Assembly: GCA_030429565.1 (NCBI GenBank) | Contig: JAUIFE010000002.1 | Coordinates: forward strand, 1 to 64,000 | Direction of reading: 5' to 3' | Length of the DNA: 64,000 nt | From: Holophagae bacterium | GTDB taxonomy: Bacteria; Acidobacteriota; Holophagae; Acanthopleuribacterales; Acanthopleuribacteraceae | Shown: positions 26,123 to 36,700 of the stretch, piece after piece | How positions within the stretch are numbered: position 1 is the first letter of the stretch | How the letters are laid out: each line of letters begins with the position of its first letter | Position numbers and translations under genes: made by a program | The notes under the pieces: generated by a model | The model's database searches: none | Told to the model about the DNA's origin: nothing | The model's input: the letters and a program-made list of their open reading frames with translations, nothing else

Positions 26123-27079
26123 TTAGCCCTTTTCCAATCTCGCAAGACGAGTGGATAGAGCATCGACTTTTTCATGGAGACCGATGGTCATAGAAAGTAA
26201 GTCTTCAATCCATGGATCAATAGGGCGACCGCGGAGAATCTGTTTATGGAAATCAAAATCGAGCATGGCAGAAATATCACTAGACGCCGACGTAATAAGC
26301 GTGGAGGCCTTCCACATAGGAGGAATAACTTCTTCTTCTCCCCCTCTAGATGCCGCTGATCTATATGCGTTAAACCATGCTTTAGTGATACTTCTTTCTA
26401 CTTCTTCAATCGTCTCCTCGAATGAATGGAACGCATTGCTATCCCATGTAAACCGATTCATATCAGCAAACTTTGTAAAGATTAAGGCCCAAATATATTC
26501 CACTGCCGAAGTGCTTAAATCTGAATAATCATCAAAACAGATTTGCGAGGCATCCTCGATGGCAGAAAGGGCTTCATGAAAATTCTCATGCCAAAGTAGA
26601 AGCTCGTTAAAAACCTCGTCAAAAAAGTATTCGTCTGTTTCATTCGCGTATCTGAGGTCCTCATACTCATCAGAATTGTAGTCTGCACCTTTGTCCGAGT
26701 TGATCTCAGGCAGATTCGGAAGCTTGAAACCACGATCAACAAGTGGGCCAAACACCACACAAATACCACCACGCATTTCCATCTCGTTAAGAAGGGTTGC
26801 GCCACCCCCTTCAGCACGCTCTCTAATAAACCACGAGAGAAAATTTAGCCATTCTTCGGCAGATTGGGCATCTCCCACAATTAGGAGATCATCGAGGCTG
26901 GTACTTAGAACAAGTCCGACCGCCTCCTTCCAAGCTTCTTCTTTATCAATCGGAACCCTGTTTTCTTTTTCCCATTTGGAAATGAAAGCCTGGCTAACGC
27001 CTAATTTCGCCGCCAGCCTGGCTTGGGTTAACTTAGCTTTAAGCCTTGCTTCTTTTACAAAGTTTTTGTGTGCAGACAT
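26123..27079 (-). CDS. XRE-type helix-turn-helix regulator with large C-terminal domain
   Basis: The 318-residue protein begins with a Cro/C1-type helix-turn-helix (about residues 8-50: KLTQARLAAKLGVSQAFISKW). This is fused to about 250 residues rich in acidic and aromatic amino acids that I cannot assign. The last 25 residues form a heptad-like helix (GLHEKVDALSTRLARLEKG). The start is the ATG at 27079, with GAGGTGG 4 bases upstream. The gene is A+T-richer than its neighbours, suggesting separate origin. A pair of TTATCATGAT sites lies 16-49 bases before the ATG and probably serves autoregulation. It could also regulate the adjacent NRPS genes, though nothing in the sequence proves this. Confidence 0.82.
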   Translation of the reverse strand: MSAHKNFVKEARLKAKLTQARLAAKLGVSQAFISKWEKENRVPIDKEEAWKEAVGLVLSTSLDDLLIVGDAQSAEEWLNFLSWFIRERAEGGGATLLNEMEMRGGICVVFGPLVDRGFKLPNLPEINSDKGADYNSDEYEDLRYANETDEYFFDEVFNELLLWHENFHEALSAIEDASQICFDDYSDLSTSAVEYIWALIFTKFADMNRFTWDSNAFHSFEETIEEVERSITKAWFNAYRSAASRGGEEEVIPPMWKASTLITSASSDISAMLDFDFHKQILRGRPIDPWIEDLLSMTIGLHEKVDALSTRLARLEKG

Positions 27080-27094
27080 TGACCACCTCAATTT

Positions 27095-27128
27095 TTATCA
27101 TGATTAACAAGTTAATTATCATGATAAA
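27095..27128. promoter_or_regulatory. Twin TTATCATGAT operator upstream of the XRE gene
   Basis: TTATCATGATTAA (27095-27107) and TTATCATGATAA (27116-27127) flank the inverted repeat ATTAAC-AA-GTTAAT. The TCATGA centres are 21 bases apart, two helical turns, as expected for cooperative binding on one face of the DNA by a C1-like repressor. The sites sit just upstream of the XRE start codon. Confidence 0.55.
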
Positions 27129-27570
27129 TCGTTTTCTCGTCAACAGCTCTTTAAAAAACCACCTAAATACCTCCCAAAAAGGCAACTTAACCTCATACCG
27201 CCTACTGCTTGGTCTTGTAATTCCTTTTGGTGTTTCTGTTTACAAGCCTAAAGTCTCTACCAACCACGAAGGCATTCCTCAGCAGCCAAATAAAAGAACT
27301 CGATCTTGGCTAAAGCTTGCGGTACCAACTGGTTTGGCAAAGCAGAGCGGAACCCGAAAATCCTAACCTCACTTTCTATGGACCATGCCGGTCCAAAAAA
27401 AGAAGTCAGCGCTCTGAGCGCTTTTCCGTGATAGCGAAGTAGCATTTCAAACGCGACGCCCACCACGATTACCCAGGTGCCGGCACTCTTCATGAGAAAT
27501 TTGTTTGCACACAACGTTTGCAACAACTACAAATCACTTAATTACCGCGATGACCGCCGAATCCATGCGA
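27129..27570. other. A+T-richer spacer between XRE gene and NRPS stop
   Basis: No gene is supported here. An 89-codon - strand frame at 27257-27526 has no ribosome site or recognisable domain and may be a remnant. The candidate terminator for the NRPS transcript lies at 27394-27422. Confidence 0.4.
27394..27422 (-). terminator. Weak candidate terminator for the NRPS operon
   Basis: On the - strand AGCGC-TCAGA-GCGCT forms a five-base-pair stem, followed after a few bases by a run of seven T. It lies about 150 bases past the NRPS stop. The stem is short, so the call is tentative. Confidence 0.3.
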
Positions 27571-30500
27571 TTAGCGTTTGCGGCGGGTGCGGGCTTCGCG
27601 GCGGGCGCGGCCGCGTTCCGAGACGCGGCGGGGGGCGGCTGTTTCGCGGTTAGCCAGGTAGCCGGCAAGGGCCGCGATCGTGGTGTGCTCGAACAACTTG
27701 ACGACCGGGAGCGGGTCGCCGAAACGCTGTTTCAGGCGGCCGTGCACTTCGATCAGGCTGAAGCTGTTGCCGCCGACCTCGAAGAAAGCGTCGTGCAGGC
27801 CAACCTGTTCCAAACCAAGCACGGCTTGCCAAATTTCGGCGACTTGGCGTTCGATGCCGGTGCTCGGTACAGCGCCGCCACCGCTGCCGGCACGCGCGAC
27901 GGGGCGCGCTTGCGGCAGAGCGCGGCGGTCGAGTTTGCCGTTGGCGTTCATTGGCAAGGCGTCCATGGCAACGAAGGCCTCGGGCACCATGTGCTCCGGT
28001 AGACGGGCGCGTAGCCAGGCCTGGAGATCGGCGACCGAGACGGTGTCACCGGCGACGTAGTAGGCCGCCAACTGGGCGCGACCGTCGCGTTGGTAGGCGA
28101 CGACGGCGGCTTCGGCGACGGCTTGGTGCGCGGCCAACACGGCGGTGACTTCGCCTGGCTCGACGCGGAAGCCGCGAATTTTGAGCTGATCGTCACGACG
28201 GCCAATGAACTGCAACTTGCCGGCGGCGTCCCAGAAACAACGATCCCCGGTGCGGTATAAACGGGCGCCGGCTTCGGCTGCCAAACCGGCGGGCGCGGGC
28301 ACAAAGGACGCGGCGGTTAAACGCGGCCGCTTCTGGTAACCGCGCGCCACGTTGGCGCCGCCCAGGAACAACTCGCCTGGCACACCCAAGGGCGCGGGCC
28401 GGCCGTCAACGTCGAGCACCCAACAGGCAGTATCGCTGATCGGCACGCCAATACTAGGGAAATCGGGTAAGTCGGCGTCGCCGCCGCAAACGGTGCCGGC
28501 ACTGACCACGTGCGTTTCGGATGGACCGTATTGGTTGTGTAGCTGCAGCGTTGGATGGGCACGCAATTGATCGCGCAGGCGCGCATCCAACCGCAAGCGC
28601 TCACCGGAGGTGACGAGGTGGCGCAAGCAGGCGGGCAAGCTTGGGTTCTCGCGGCAGAATAATGACAGCGGCGTGTAGGGCATGATGGCGAGATCGATGC
28701 GGTTACGGCTGATCGTCGCGGCAATCCCCTGCATGTCGAGTCGTTCGACGGTCGACAACCCGTACAAGGTCCCGCCGGAGAGCAACGCGAAAAGCATTTC
28801 CTGCACGGCGACGTCGAAACCAAGCGCGGCAAACCCGAGACAACGCAGGCCGGTCCCCATGGTTTCGATTTGCCAAGCGATTAGATTTTGCAAGCAGCGG
28901 TAAGTGCCGACGACGGCCTTGGGCCGGCCGGTACTGCCGGAGGTGTAAATTAAGTAGGCGGCCTGTGCGGCGGGCGCGACGACGTCGTCAAAGGCAACGG
29001 CCGCGACGGGCGGTTGCGCGTCGGGCACGAGTACGGCGAGGTCGGCAAAGTTTTTGGCTTCAGATGCTTCGGCCACAACCAAGGTGGGTTGGATGTCGGC
29101 GAGGAATTGGGTGCGGCGTTGCGGCGGATCCTTGGGATCGAGGTAGGCGTAGGTGGCGCCCAAACGCAAGACGGCGACCAAACACAAAGCGACGGGTTGC
29201 TCACGCGGCAAACACACGGCGACGACATCGCCGGCGTTCACGCCTTGCGCGCGCATGGCGGTGGCCAAGGCAGCACTCCAGCGGTCGAGCTCGGCGTAGG
29301 TCCAACGCGTTTCGCCGTAAACCAAAGCCTCGCGTTGCGGGTGTTCGGCGACCCGACGTGCCAAAGCATGGACCAGCGTGGGCGCCGCTTGGGCCGGCGC
29401 GGGTCGTTGCGACAGGTGCAACAGTTGCCGGTGTTCGGACGCGGGGAGCAAGGGCAGGCGGTTCAGCGACGTTTGCGGCGCGTCAAGTACGGCGCGGAAC
29501 AGGGTTTCAACGTGGCCGAACAGCCGTTCGATGCGGTCGGCGTCAAACAAATCGGCATTGTATTCGAGGTTGAAGTGCAACTGTTGCTCGGCCTGCCAGA
29601 AGTTCATCAGCAGATCGAATTTGGCGGTGCGGAAATCAAAGGTGAAGTCATCGACGGCGACATCGCCCAAGTCCGGCACGTCCAAGTCGGCGTTTTGCAT
29701 GACGAGCAACACGTCGAACAACACGGGACGACTGGTGTCGCGCTCGAGCGCTAAGTCGTCGACGAGCTGTTCGAAGGGATACAGCGAACGGTCGAGCATG
29801 GCCAACATCGACGTACGCGTTTGTGCCAGCAGGGCTTCAAAACTCATGGCGGCGTCGAAAGGATCGCGCAGCGGCAAGGTATTGACCAGACAGCCGACCA
29901 AACCCTCAAGGCGCGGGTGCGGTCGCGCGGCGACAGGCGTGCCCAGCACAAAATCGGTTTGACCCGAGTAGCGGTAAAGCAGCGTTTTGACGACGGCGGT
30001 CAGCAGGAAAAACAAACCGCAGTGGCGCTGTTGCGCGAAGGTTTCGAGGCGCGCGCTCAACTCGCGGTCGAACACGTGGTGGCGCCGTTGGCCGCGATAG
30101 GTGCGTACGGCAGGACGGGGCCGATCCAGCGGCAGCTCTAAACGCGGCGGTAAATCTTGCAAGCGTTCCAGCCAAAAGTCGCGTTCGCGTTGCAGGCGCG
30201 TGCCGGCGAGCAAGTCGGCCTGCCATGCGGCGAAACGCGTGATTTGCAGCGGTTCCTCGACCAAGGCGTCGGGGAGGTCGGCGGCCGATTGCCCATGGTA
30301 GAAGCGATAAAACGCGGCCAACTCACGCAATATAACGCCGATGGTCCAGCCATCGCCGGCGGCGTGGTGCAGGTTGAAGTAGAGGACGGCCTGCTCGTCA
30401 CCGTAACGCAGCAAGGCGGCGCGCAACGGTGCTTGGCGCGCGAGGTCGAAAGTTTGGTGGGCGTCGGCTTCGCACCATTGGCGTGCCCAATCGCGCCAGG

Positions 30501-30775
30501 CAGCGCGTTCGAGGCCGGCCGGTGCTTGCGGACAGACGAGGCGCACACATGCCGCGGGCAGGATTTGCTGGAACAATTCACCGTTTTCGAACTGCAACAC
30601 AGCCCGCAAACCCTGGTGACGCTGAATGAGGGCGTCGAAGGCGGCGACCATGGCCCGCTGGTCGACATCACCGTGCAAGGCCAAGGCATGCGGCATGTTG
30701 TAGGCGACGGCCTGGCCTTCGATTTGGGTCAGGAACCACATGCGTCGCTGCGCGTGCGATGCCGGGAAACGCGTT
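27571..30775 (-). other. NRPS module 6 (C-A-PCP), same A subgroup as module 4
   Basis: The A-domain pocket read by eye is D-V-Q-A-V-S-Q-V-V plus Lys (GFDVAVQ, AIMPYTP, LVTSGE, NQYGPSETHVV), differing from module 4 at two positions. PCP Ser6230 is in EVGGNSFSLIEVH, a form often seen where a PKS follows. The protein ends in an Arg-rich tail. Confidence 0.72.
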
Positions 30776-33700
30776 TGTTGCGGCGAAAAGACGGGCAGCG
30801 TCACGCCGAGCATGGTGTCGGCGCCAATTTCAGCGCGGGCGGCGGCATCGGCGACGGCGGCCAGCTCGGCGACGGTCGGCGCGGCGAAAAACTCGCGCAA
30901 GTTGAGTTCAACCCCCAACAAGGCTTGCAAACGGTGGATGACGCGCGCGGCGGCCAAACTGTGACCACCCAAGGCAAAGAAGTTGTCATGACGGCCAACG
31001 GGCGGCACCGCCAAAACGCTTTGCCACAGGCGCGCTACGGTGTGTTCCATCTCGCCTTGCGGTGCGGCGAACGGCACGTCCGCTTCGGCTTGTGGATCGG
31101 GCAGTTGCGCGACGTCGAGTTTGCCATTCACGGTTAAGGGCAATGTTTCCAGTAACACAAAGTGCGCCGGCAGCATATATAACGGCAGCTTTTCGCCGGC
31201 CCAGTGGCGTGGTTCGGGTGACAACGCGGTCACACCCGCGACAGGCACCAGGTAAGCGACCAGCACCGGCCCATCATCGCTCTCCCGTGTGATGACGGCG
31301 GCGTCGTAGACCTGGGGATGGGCGGCTAAGGCGGCACGCACTTCGCCGAGCTCAATGCGGAAACCGCGAATTTGGACCTGGTTGTCGCGGCGGCCTCGGT
31401 GCAAAACCCGTCCGTCTTCCATTAATTGGCCCAGATCGCCGGAACAATAAACGCGGGCGCCGGGCTCGGTCGGCGCGGGATGCGGTCGGAACCGTTCGGC
31501 GGTCAGCGCGGGTTGGTTGAGGTAACCACGCGCTAAGCCGGCGCCGGCAACCAAAATCTCGCCGGTCACGCCAAAGGGCAACAAGCCGCCGTGCGTATCG
31601 GCGACCAAGGTGGACAAATGCGGCAAGGCACTACCGACATCACCCTGGCCGGTGGTTTCATCGACGGCGCAGAAGGTAACGTGCACACAGGTTTCAGTAA
31701 TGCCGTACATATTAATGAAGGACACGTTGCTCTCGGACCGGCGTCGCCGCCATTCCGCCACCAGCGACACGTCCAGCGCTTCGCCGCCGAACACGACGTA
31801 ACAGGGTTCCGAATCATCGGCGAACGAGGTCTCGGTGGTCGCGGCGAGCAACTGTGCAAAGGCCGACGGTGTTTGGCTGAGCACGGTGACACGCTCGCGT
31901 TGCAGGAGTTCGAGGAAACGGGCGGGCGTGCGGCCGGCCCAATAAGGCACGATCACCAAACGGCCGCCATAGGTCAGCGCACCCCACATTTCCCAAACGG
32001 AAAAGTCGAAACTGTAGCTGTGGAACAGGGTCCACACGTCTTGCTCGTTGAATTGGAATAAACCATCACAGCCGTTAAAGAGCTGCAACACTTGACGATG
32101 GGCAACGACCACACCTTTGGGTTTGCCGGTGGAACCGGAGGTGTAAATCACGTAGGCGGCGTTATCGGGTGACAGCGCGACGGACGGGGCGCTGTCGTTG
32201 TGGTCGCGCCACGGCTGGTTATCGGTCAGATCGATGCAGCGCCAGGCGCCCTCGGGCAAGGTTTCGGTTTTGACACCGGCGTGCAGTAACAGCGCAGGCC
32301 GGGCGTCATCGCAAATGGTCTGCAAACGCGCACGTGGTTGACGCGGATCGAGCGGCAGGTAGGCGCCGCCGGCTTTGAGCACGGCCAACACGGCAACCAT
32401 GGTTTCAAAGGAAGGCTCAATTTGCAGGGCAACCAGTGTTTCGGGACGCACGCCGGCGACAACCAGGTAATGCGCCAAACGGTTGGCGCGTTGTTCCAAA
32501 TCACCGTAGGTCAGGTGCTCGCCGTCGAGGCTGAGTGCGATGCGTTGCGGCCATGCGGCGGCACGACGCGCAAATCGCTGATGGATACCGGCCACGTCGA
32601 GCGGCGCGGAACGCGGGATACCGGCGGCACGGCGCGCGGCCCGTTGTTGGTCGGCACTCAGGATCGGCAAGGTGGTGACGGCCTGGTCGGGGCCGGCCAC
32701 CATCGCGGCCAGCAGGGTTCGGAAAGCGGCGCTCAAGCGTTCGATGGTCGCGGGCACGAATAGATCCCGGCAGTATTCCAGGTTAGCGCACAGGCGGCCG
32801 TCGCGGTCGACCAACGACAGGGTCAGATCGAACTTGGCGGTATCGTGCGCCAAATCCAAAGCCGACCATTGCAGATTGTCCCAACGGCCGCTTGAATCCT
32901 GAGCGCCGTGATAGGCAAAGGTGATGTCAAACAAGGGGTTGCGACCGAGATTGCGGTCGGGTTGCAGTTGTTCCACCAGCGTTTCGAACGGCAGGTCGCC
33001 GTTGTCGAAGGCGGCCAAAACGGTTTGTCGCAGGCGTTGCAAGTAAGCCCGCGCCGATTCAACGTCTCGTGGCTGGTGCGCGATGACCAAGGTGTTAACG
33101 AAAAAGCCGATCAGGTCGGCCTCTTCGGCACGCTCGCGGTTGGCGACGGGCGTCCCAATACGCGGCACGACACCGCCACACCAACGCGCCAGAACGAGCT
33201 GGAAGGCGCCGAGCAACACGACAAAAGGGGTAACGCCCGCGGTTTCGGCAAGGGTCAGGACACCAATGCGCGTCGCCGCGTCGAGTTCGAAGGCCAGGCA
33301 AGCGCCGCGATAGCTGAAATGTTCGGGGCGCACCAAGTCGGTGGGCAGGATGGCGGCGGGTTCCACACCAAGCCGCTCACGCCAGTAGGCGCTTTGTTTT
33401 TCGAACAAACCTTGCGCGGCACGTTGTTCTTGGAACACGGCGAAGTCGCAGTACTGCAGCGCAAGCGGCGCCAAATCGGCGGGTTGGCCGCTGCAACGGG
33501 CACGGTAGCAACGTTCCAAATCGCGCATCAGCGGTGTCAGCGACCAGCCGTCGGCGGCAATGTGATGGAAACACAGCAACAACAGGTGGTGCTCGGGGTT
33601 CACGGTCAACAACGCGATCCGTAAGGGGTAATCGCGCGTCAAGTCGAAGGGCGCGTCGGCCATTTGTGCGGCCAAAGCAAGCGCATCGTCCTCGTCGACG

Positions 33701-36700
33701 TGACGCCGTTCGATGACAGGCGCGGTGACGGCGTCAATCACTTGATGCGGTACCTCGCCGTCGGCGACGAAACGGGTGCGCAGGATTTGGTGACGCGCGA
33801 CCAGATCGCTGAGCGCGGCGCTTAAGGCCGCCTCATCGAGCGGGCCGGTCAAGCGCAGCGCAACGGGCACGTGGTAGGCGGTGTTGGCGGGATCCATGTG
33901 GACCAGCAACCACAGGCGCCGCTGCGCCGGCGACAAAGGATAGCGGTCGCGCGTAGGCACGGCTTCGAGCGGCGCGTACCGACTGGGGCGCAGTTGATGC
34001 AAGCGGGTTGCGAAGGCGGCCGGTGTCGGTGCTTCAAACACATCAACCAAGGCCACTTGGAGCTGCAAGGCTTTGCGCAAGGCGGCAACGAGCTGCATTG
34101 CTTTGAGGCTGTGGCCGCCGGCGGCAAAGAAATCGTCGTCCGAACGAATCGACCGCCCCAGAACGCCGGACCACAGGTCGATCAGGCGTTGCGTCAAGGC
34201 ATCGTCGACGATTTCAGGCTCAGCCACGTGCAGCGCTTCGGGTTGCGGTAAAGCGCGAATATCGATTTTGCCACTGGCCAAACGCGGTAACTGATCCAAC
34301 CGCGTCCAGTGGCTCGGCACCATGTAGGCGGGCACCTGTTCGGCGAGGCGACGGCGCGGCGCGTTGAGATCGGTTAAGTCATTGGTTACCAGGTAGGCGG
34401 CTAACTCGGTCGATTGGCCGAAGGTAACGCCGACCACGACGGCCTCACGCACCCCGTCACAGTCGCGCAGCAAAGCCGCAACGGCGTCGGGCTCAACGCG
34501 GAAGCCGCGAATCTTGAGTTGGAAATCGTTGCGACCGTGGAAAGCCAAACGCCCGTCGGACAGCAGCCGACCGAGATCACCGCTGCGGTACATGCGCGCA
34601 CCGGGCGCGCCGAAGGGATCGGGCACAAAGCGGTCGGCGGTTTGGGCGGGATCGGCGAGGTACCCGTTGGCGAGGTTGGCGCCGGCAAGGTAGAGTTCGC
34701 CAACCACCCCTTGCGGTACCGGTTGCAAGTGGGCGTCGAGCAGGTAAACGGCATTACCGTCAATCGGCGTGCCGATGGGTGCGGCAACCGGGTCATCGCC
34801 CGCGACGGCGCCGGCGACGACAACATGCGTCTCAGACGGGCCGTATTGGTTGTGTAACAACAGGTTCGGGTGACGCGCCAAGAAGGCGGCGACGTCGGCG
34901 GTACGCTGCACAGCCTCACCCGAGGTGGCAAGCAGGCGCAGGTCGGGCAGGCGACCGACCTCGGCGTCACCGACCAGCAACGCCAGGGCACTGTAAGGCA
35001 TGGTGAGCTGGTCAATGCGCTGCGTGCGCAGGAACCCAGCCAAGGCGAGCACGTCGGTGCGCAGCGTTTCGGACAGCGGGAAAAGGGTTGCGCCGCCACA
35101 AAGGGCGACCAGCATTTCCTGCACGGAGACGTCAAAACCGAGCGGCGCATAGGCGGCAACCCGTTGCGGTCGCGGCAGCGTCGCCAGTTGCCAGGTAACC
35201 AGTTGCGCCAAACAGCCGTGGGTACAGACAACCCCTTTAGGTGTGCCGGTCGAACCCGAGGTGTAAATCAAGTATGCGGTTTGTTGCGGCACGCAAGGCA
35301 GGCTCGCGGCTGCCGCATCGGCTTCACCCGTCGGCGCCAACCAGTCGCTCCCAATTGGCAACCACGCGGGCCGCGTTTCGGCGATCACCACCGCCGCGCC
35401 GGCGTGGGTCGCCAAGGCCCGCAGCCGTTCGGGCGGCTGGGCCGGATCAAGCGGCAAGTACACCGCACCGGCACGCAAGACACCAAGTAAGGCAACCGGC
35501 ACCCAAGCACCGCGTGGCAAAGCGACGGCGATAACCGCACCGCGCGCAACGCCGGCGGCAACCAAACGCGACGCCAAGCCGGCGGCATAAATATCGAGCT
35601 CGCGGTAGCGCAAACGCGTGTCGCCAAAGACAACGGCCTCGGCCTCCGGCTGTTGCACCACTTGTGCGGCGAACTGCTGCAACACATCGCGTTCAGCAAG
35701 GTTTTCAGCCCGCCGATCAGTCAGCGCAAGCACGGCCTGCTGCTGGGCCGGCGTCAACAACGCGAGGCGGGCGGCGGGCTGATCGGGTTGCGCCACGGCC
35801 GCCTGGGCCAGGGTGGCAAATTGTTCGGTAAAGCGCCTCATGCGCGCGGCACCAAGAAATTCGGCGTATTCAAGCGAAAGGGTTAAGCCTTCTGTTCCCA
35901 AGCGGAAAAAGAAGGTGACATCGCATTTAGCAACGTCAAAAGGCATGGCTTGCGGCCGGGTTTGCAAGCCGTCAAGCACCAAGTGATCGGCTTGCTCGTC
36001 CTGCAAAACCACCATCGCTTGGAACACGGGTGAGCGGCTCAAATCGCGGGCGGCATCCAAATCGTCGATCAAACAATCGAAGGGGTAACCGCGATGGTTG
36101 AGGTTCTGTTTGAGATCGGCGGCGATCCGCGCGAACAAGGCGGCAAACGAATCACCGGCCTCGACGCGCGCACGCAAAACCAAGGTGTTGAGGAACAAAC
36201 CAATTTGATTGTCCTGCTCGACGCGGTCACGGCCGGTCATGGGCAAACCAACGACCAGTTCGTCAGCACCGCTGTGACGCTGTAACAGCAACAAAGCCAA
36301 GCTCGTCAACAAGGCGAACGGCGTTTGACCGCGATCGGTCGCGAAACGCGTGAGACGGCTCGCCAAGGCGGCGTCGAGAGTGACGACGTGGCAACCGCCG
36401 GCAAAGGATTGACGGCTGGGTCGCGGCCGGTCGGCGGGCAATTCAAGGACGGGCAAGTTACCGGCGAGATAGGCCCGCCAGTAGGCACGGTCGGCGGCGG
36501 ACGCCGGTGTTTCCATGCGGGCCGCTTCGAAAGCGGCAAAGTCGCGGTACTGCCAGGTCAGCTCGGGTAAGTTGGGGCGGGTTTTGTGGCGGAACGCGCG
36601 GTAGGCCTCGCCCAACTCACGCGTCAACACGCCAATACTCCATTCGTCGGCAACGATGTGGTGCAGGTTCACCACCAACAAGTGCTGTTGCGGCGCGGTT

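Noticed and set aside
27257..27526. 89-codon - strand frame between the XRE gene and the NRPS
   Set aside because: There is no ribosome site and no recognisable domain, and the DNA is A+T-richer spacer; at best it is a remnant.
27571..28300. A thioesterase or reductase domain at the end of the giant NRPS
   Set aside because: Only the PCP (GGNSFSL) and an Arg-rich tail follow the last A domain; there is no GxSxG or Rossmann motif.
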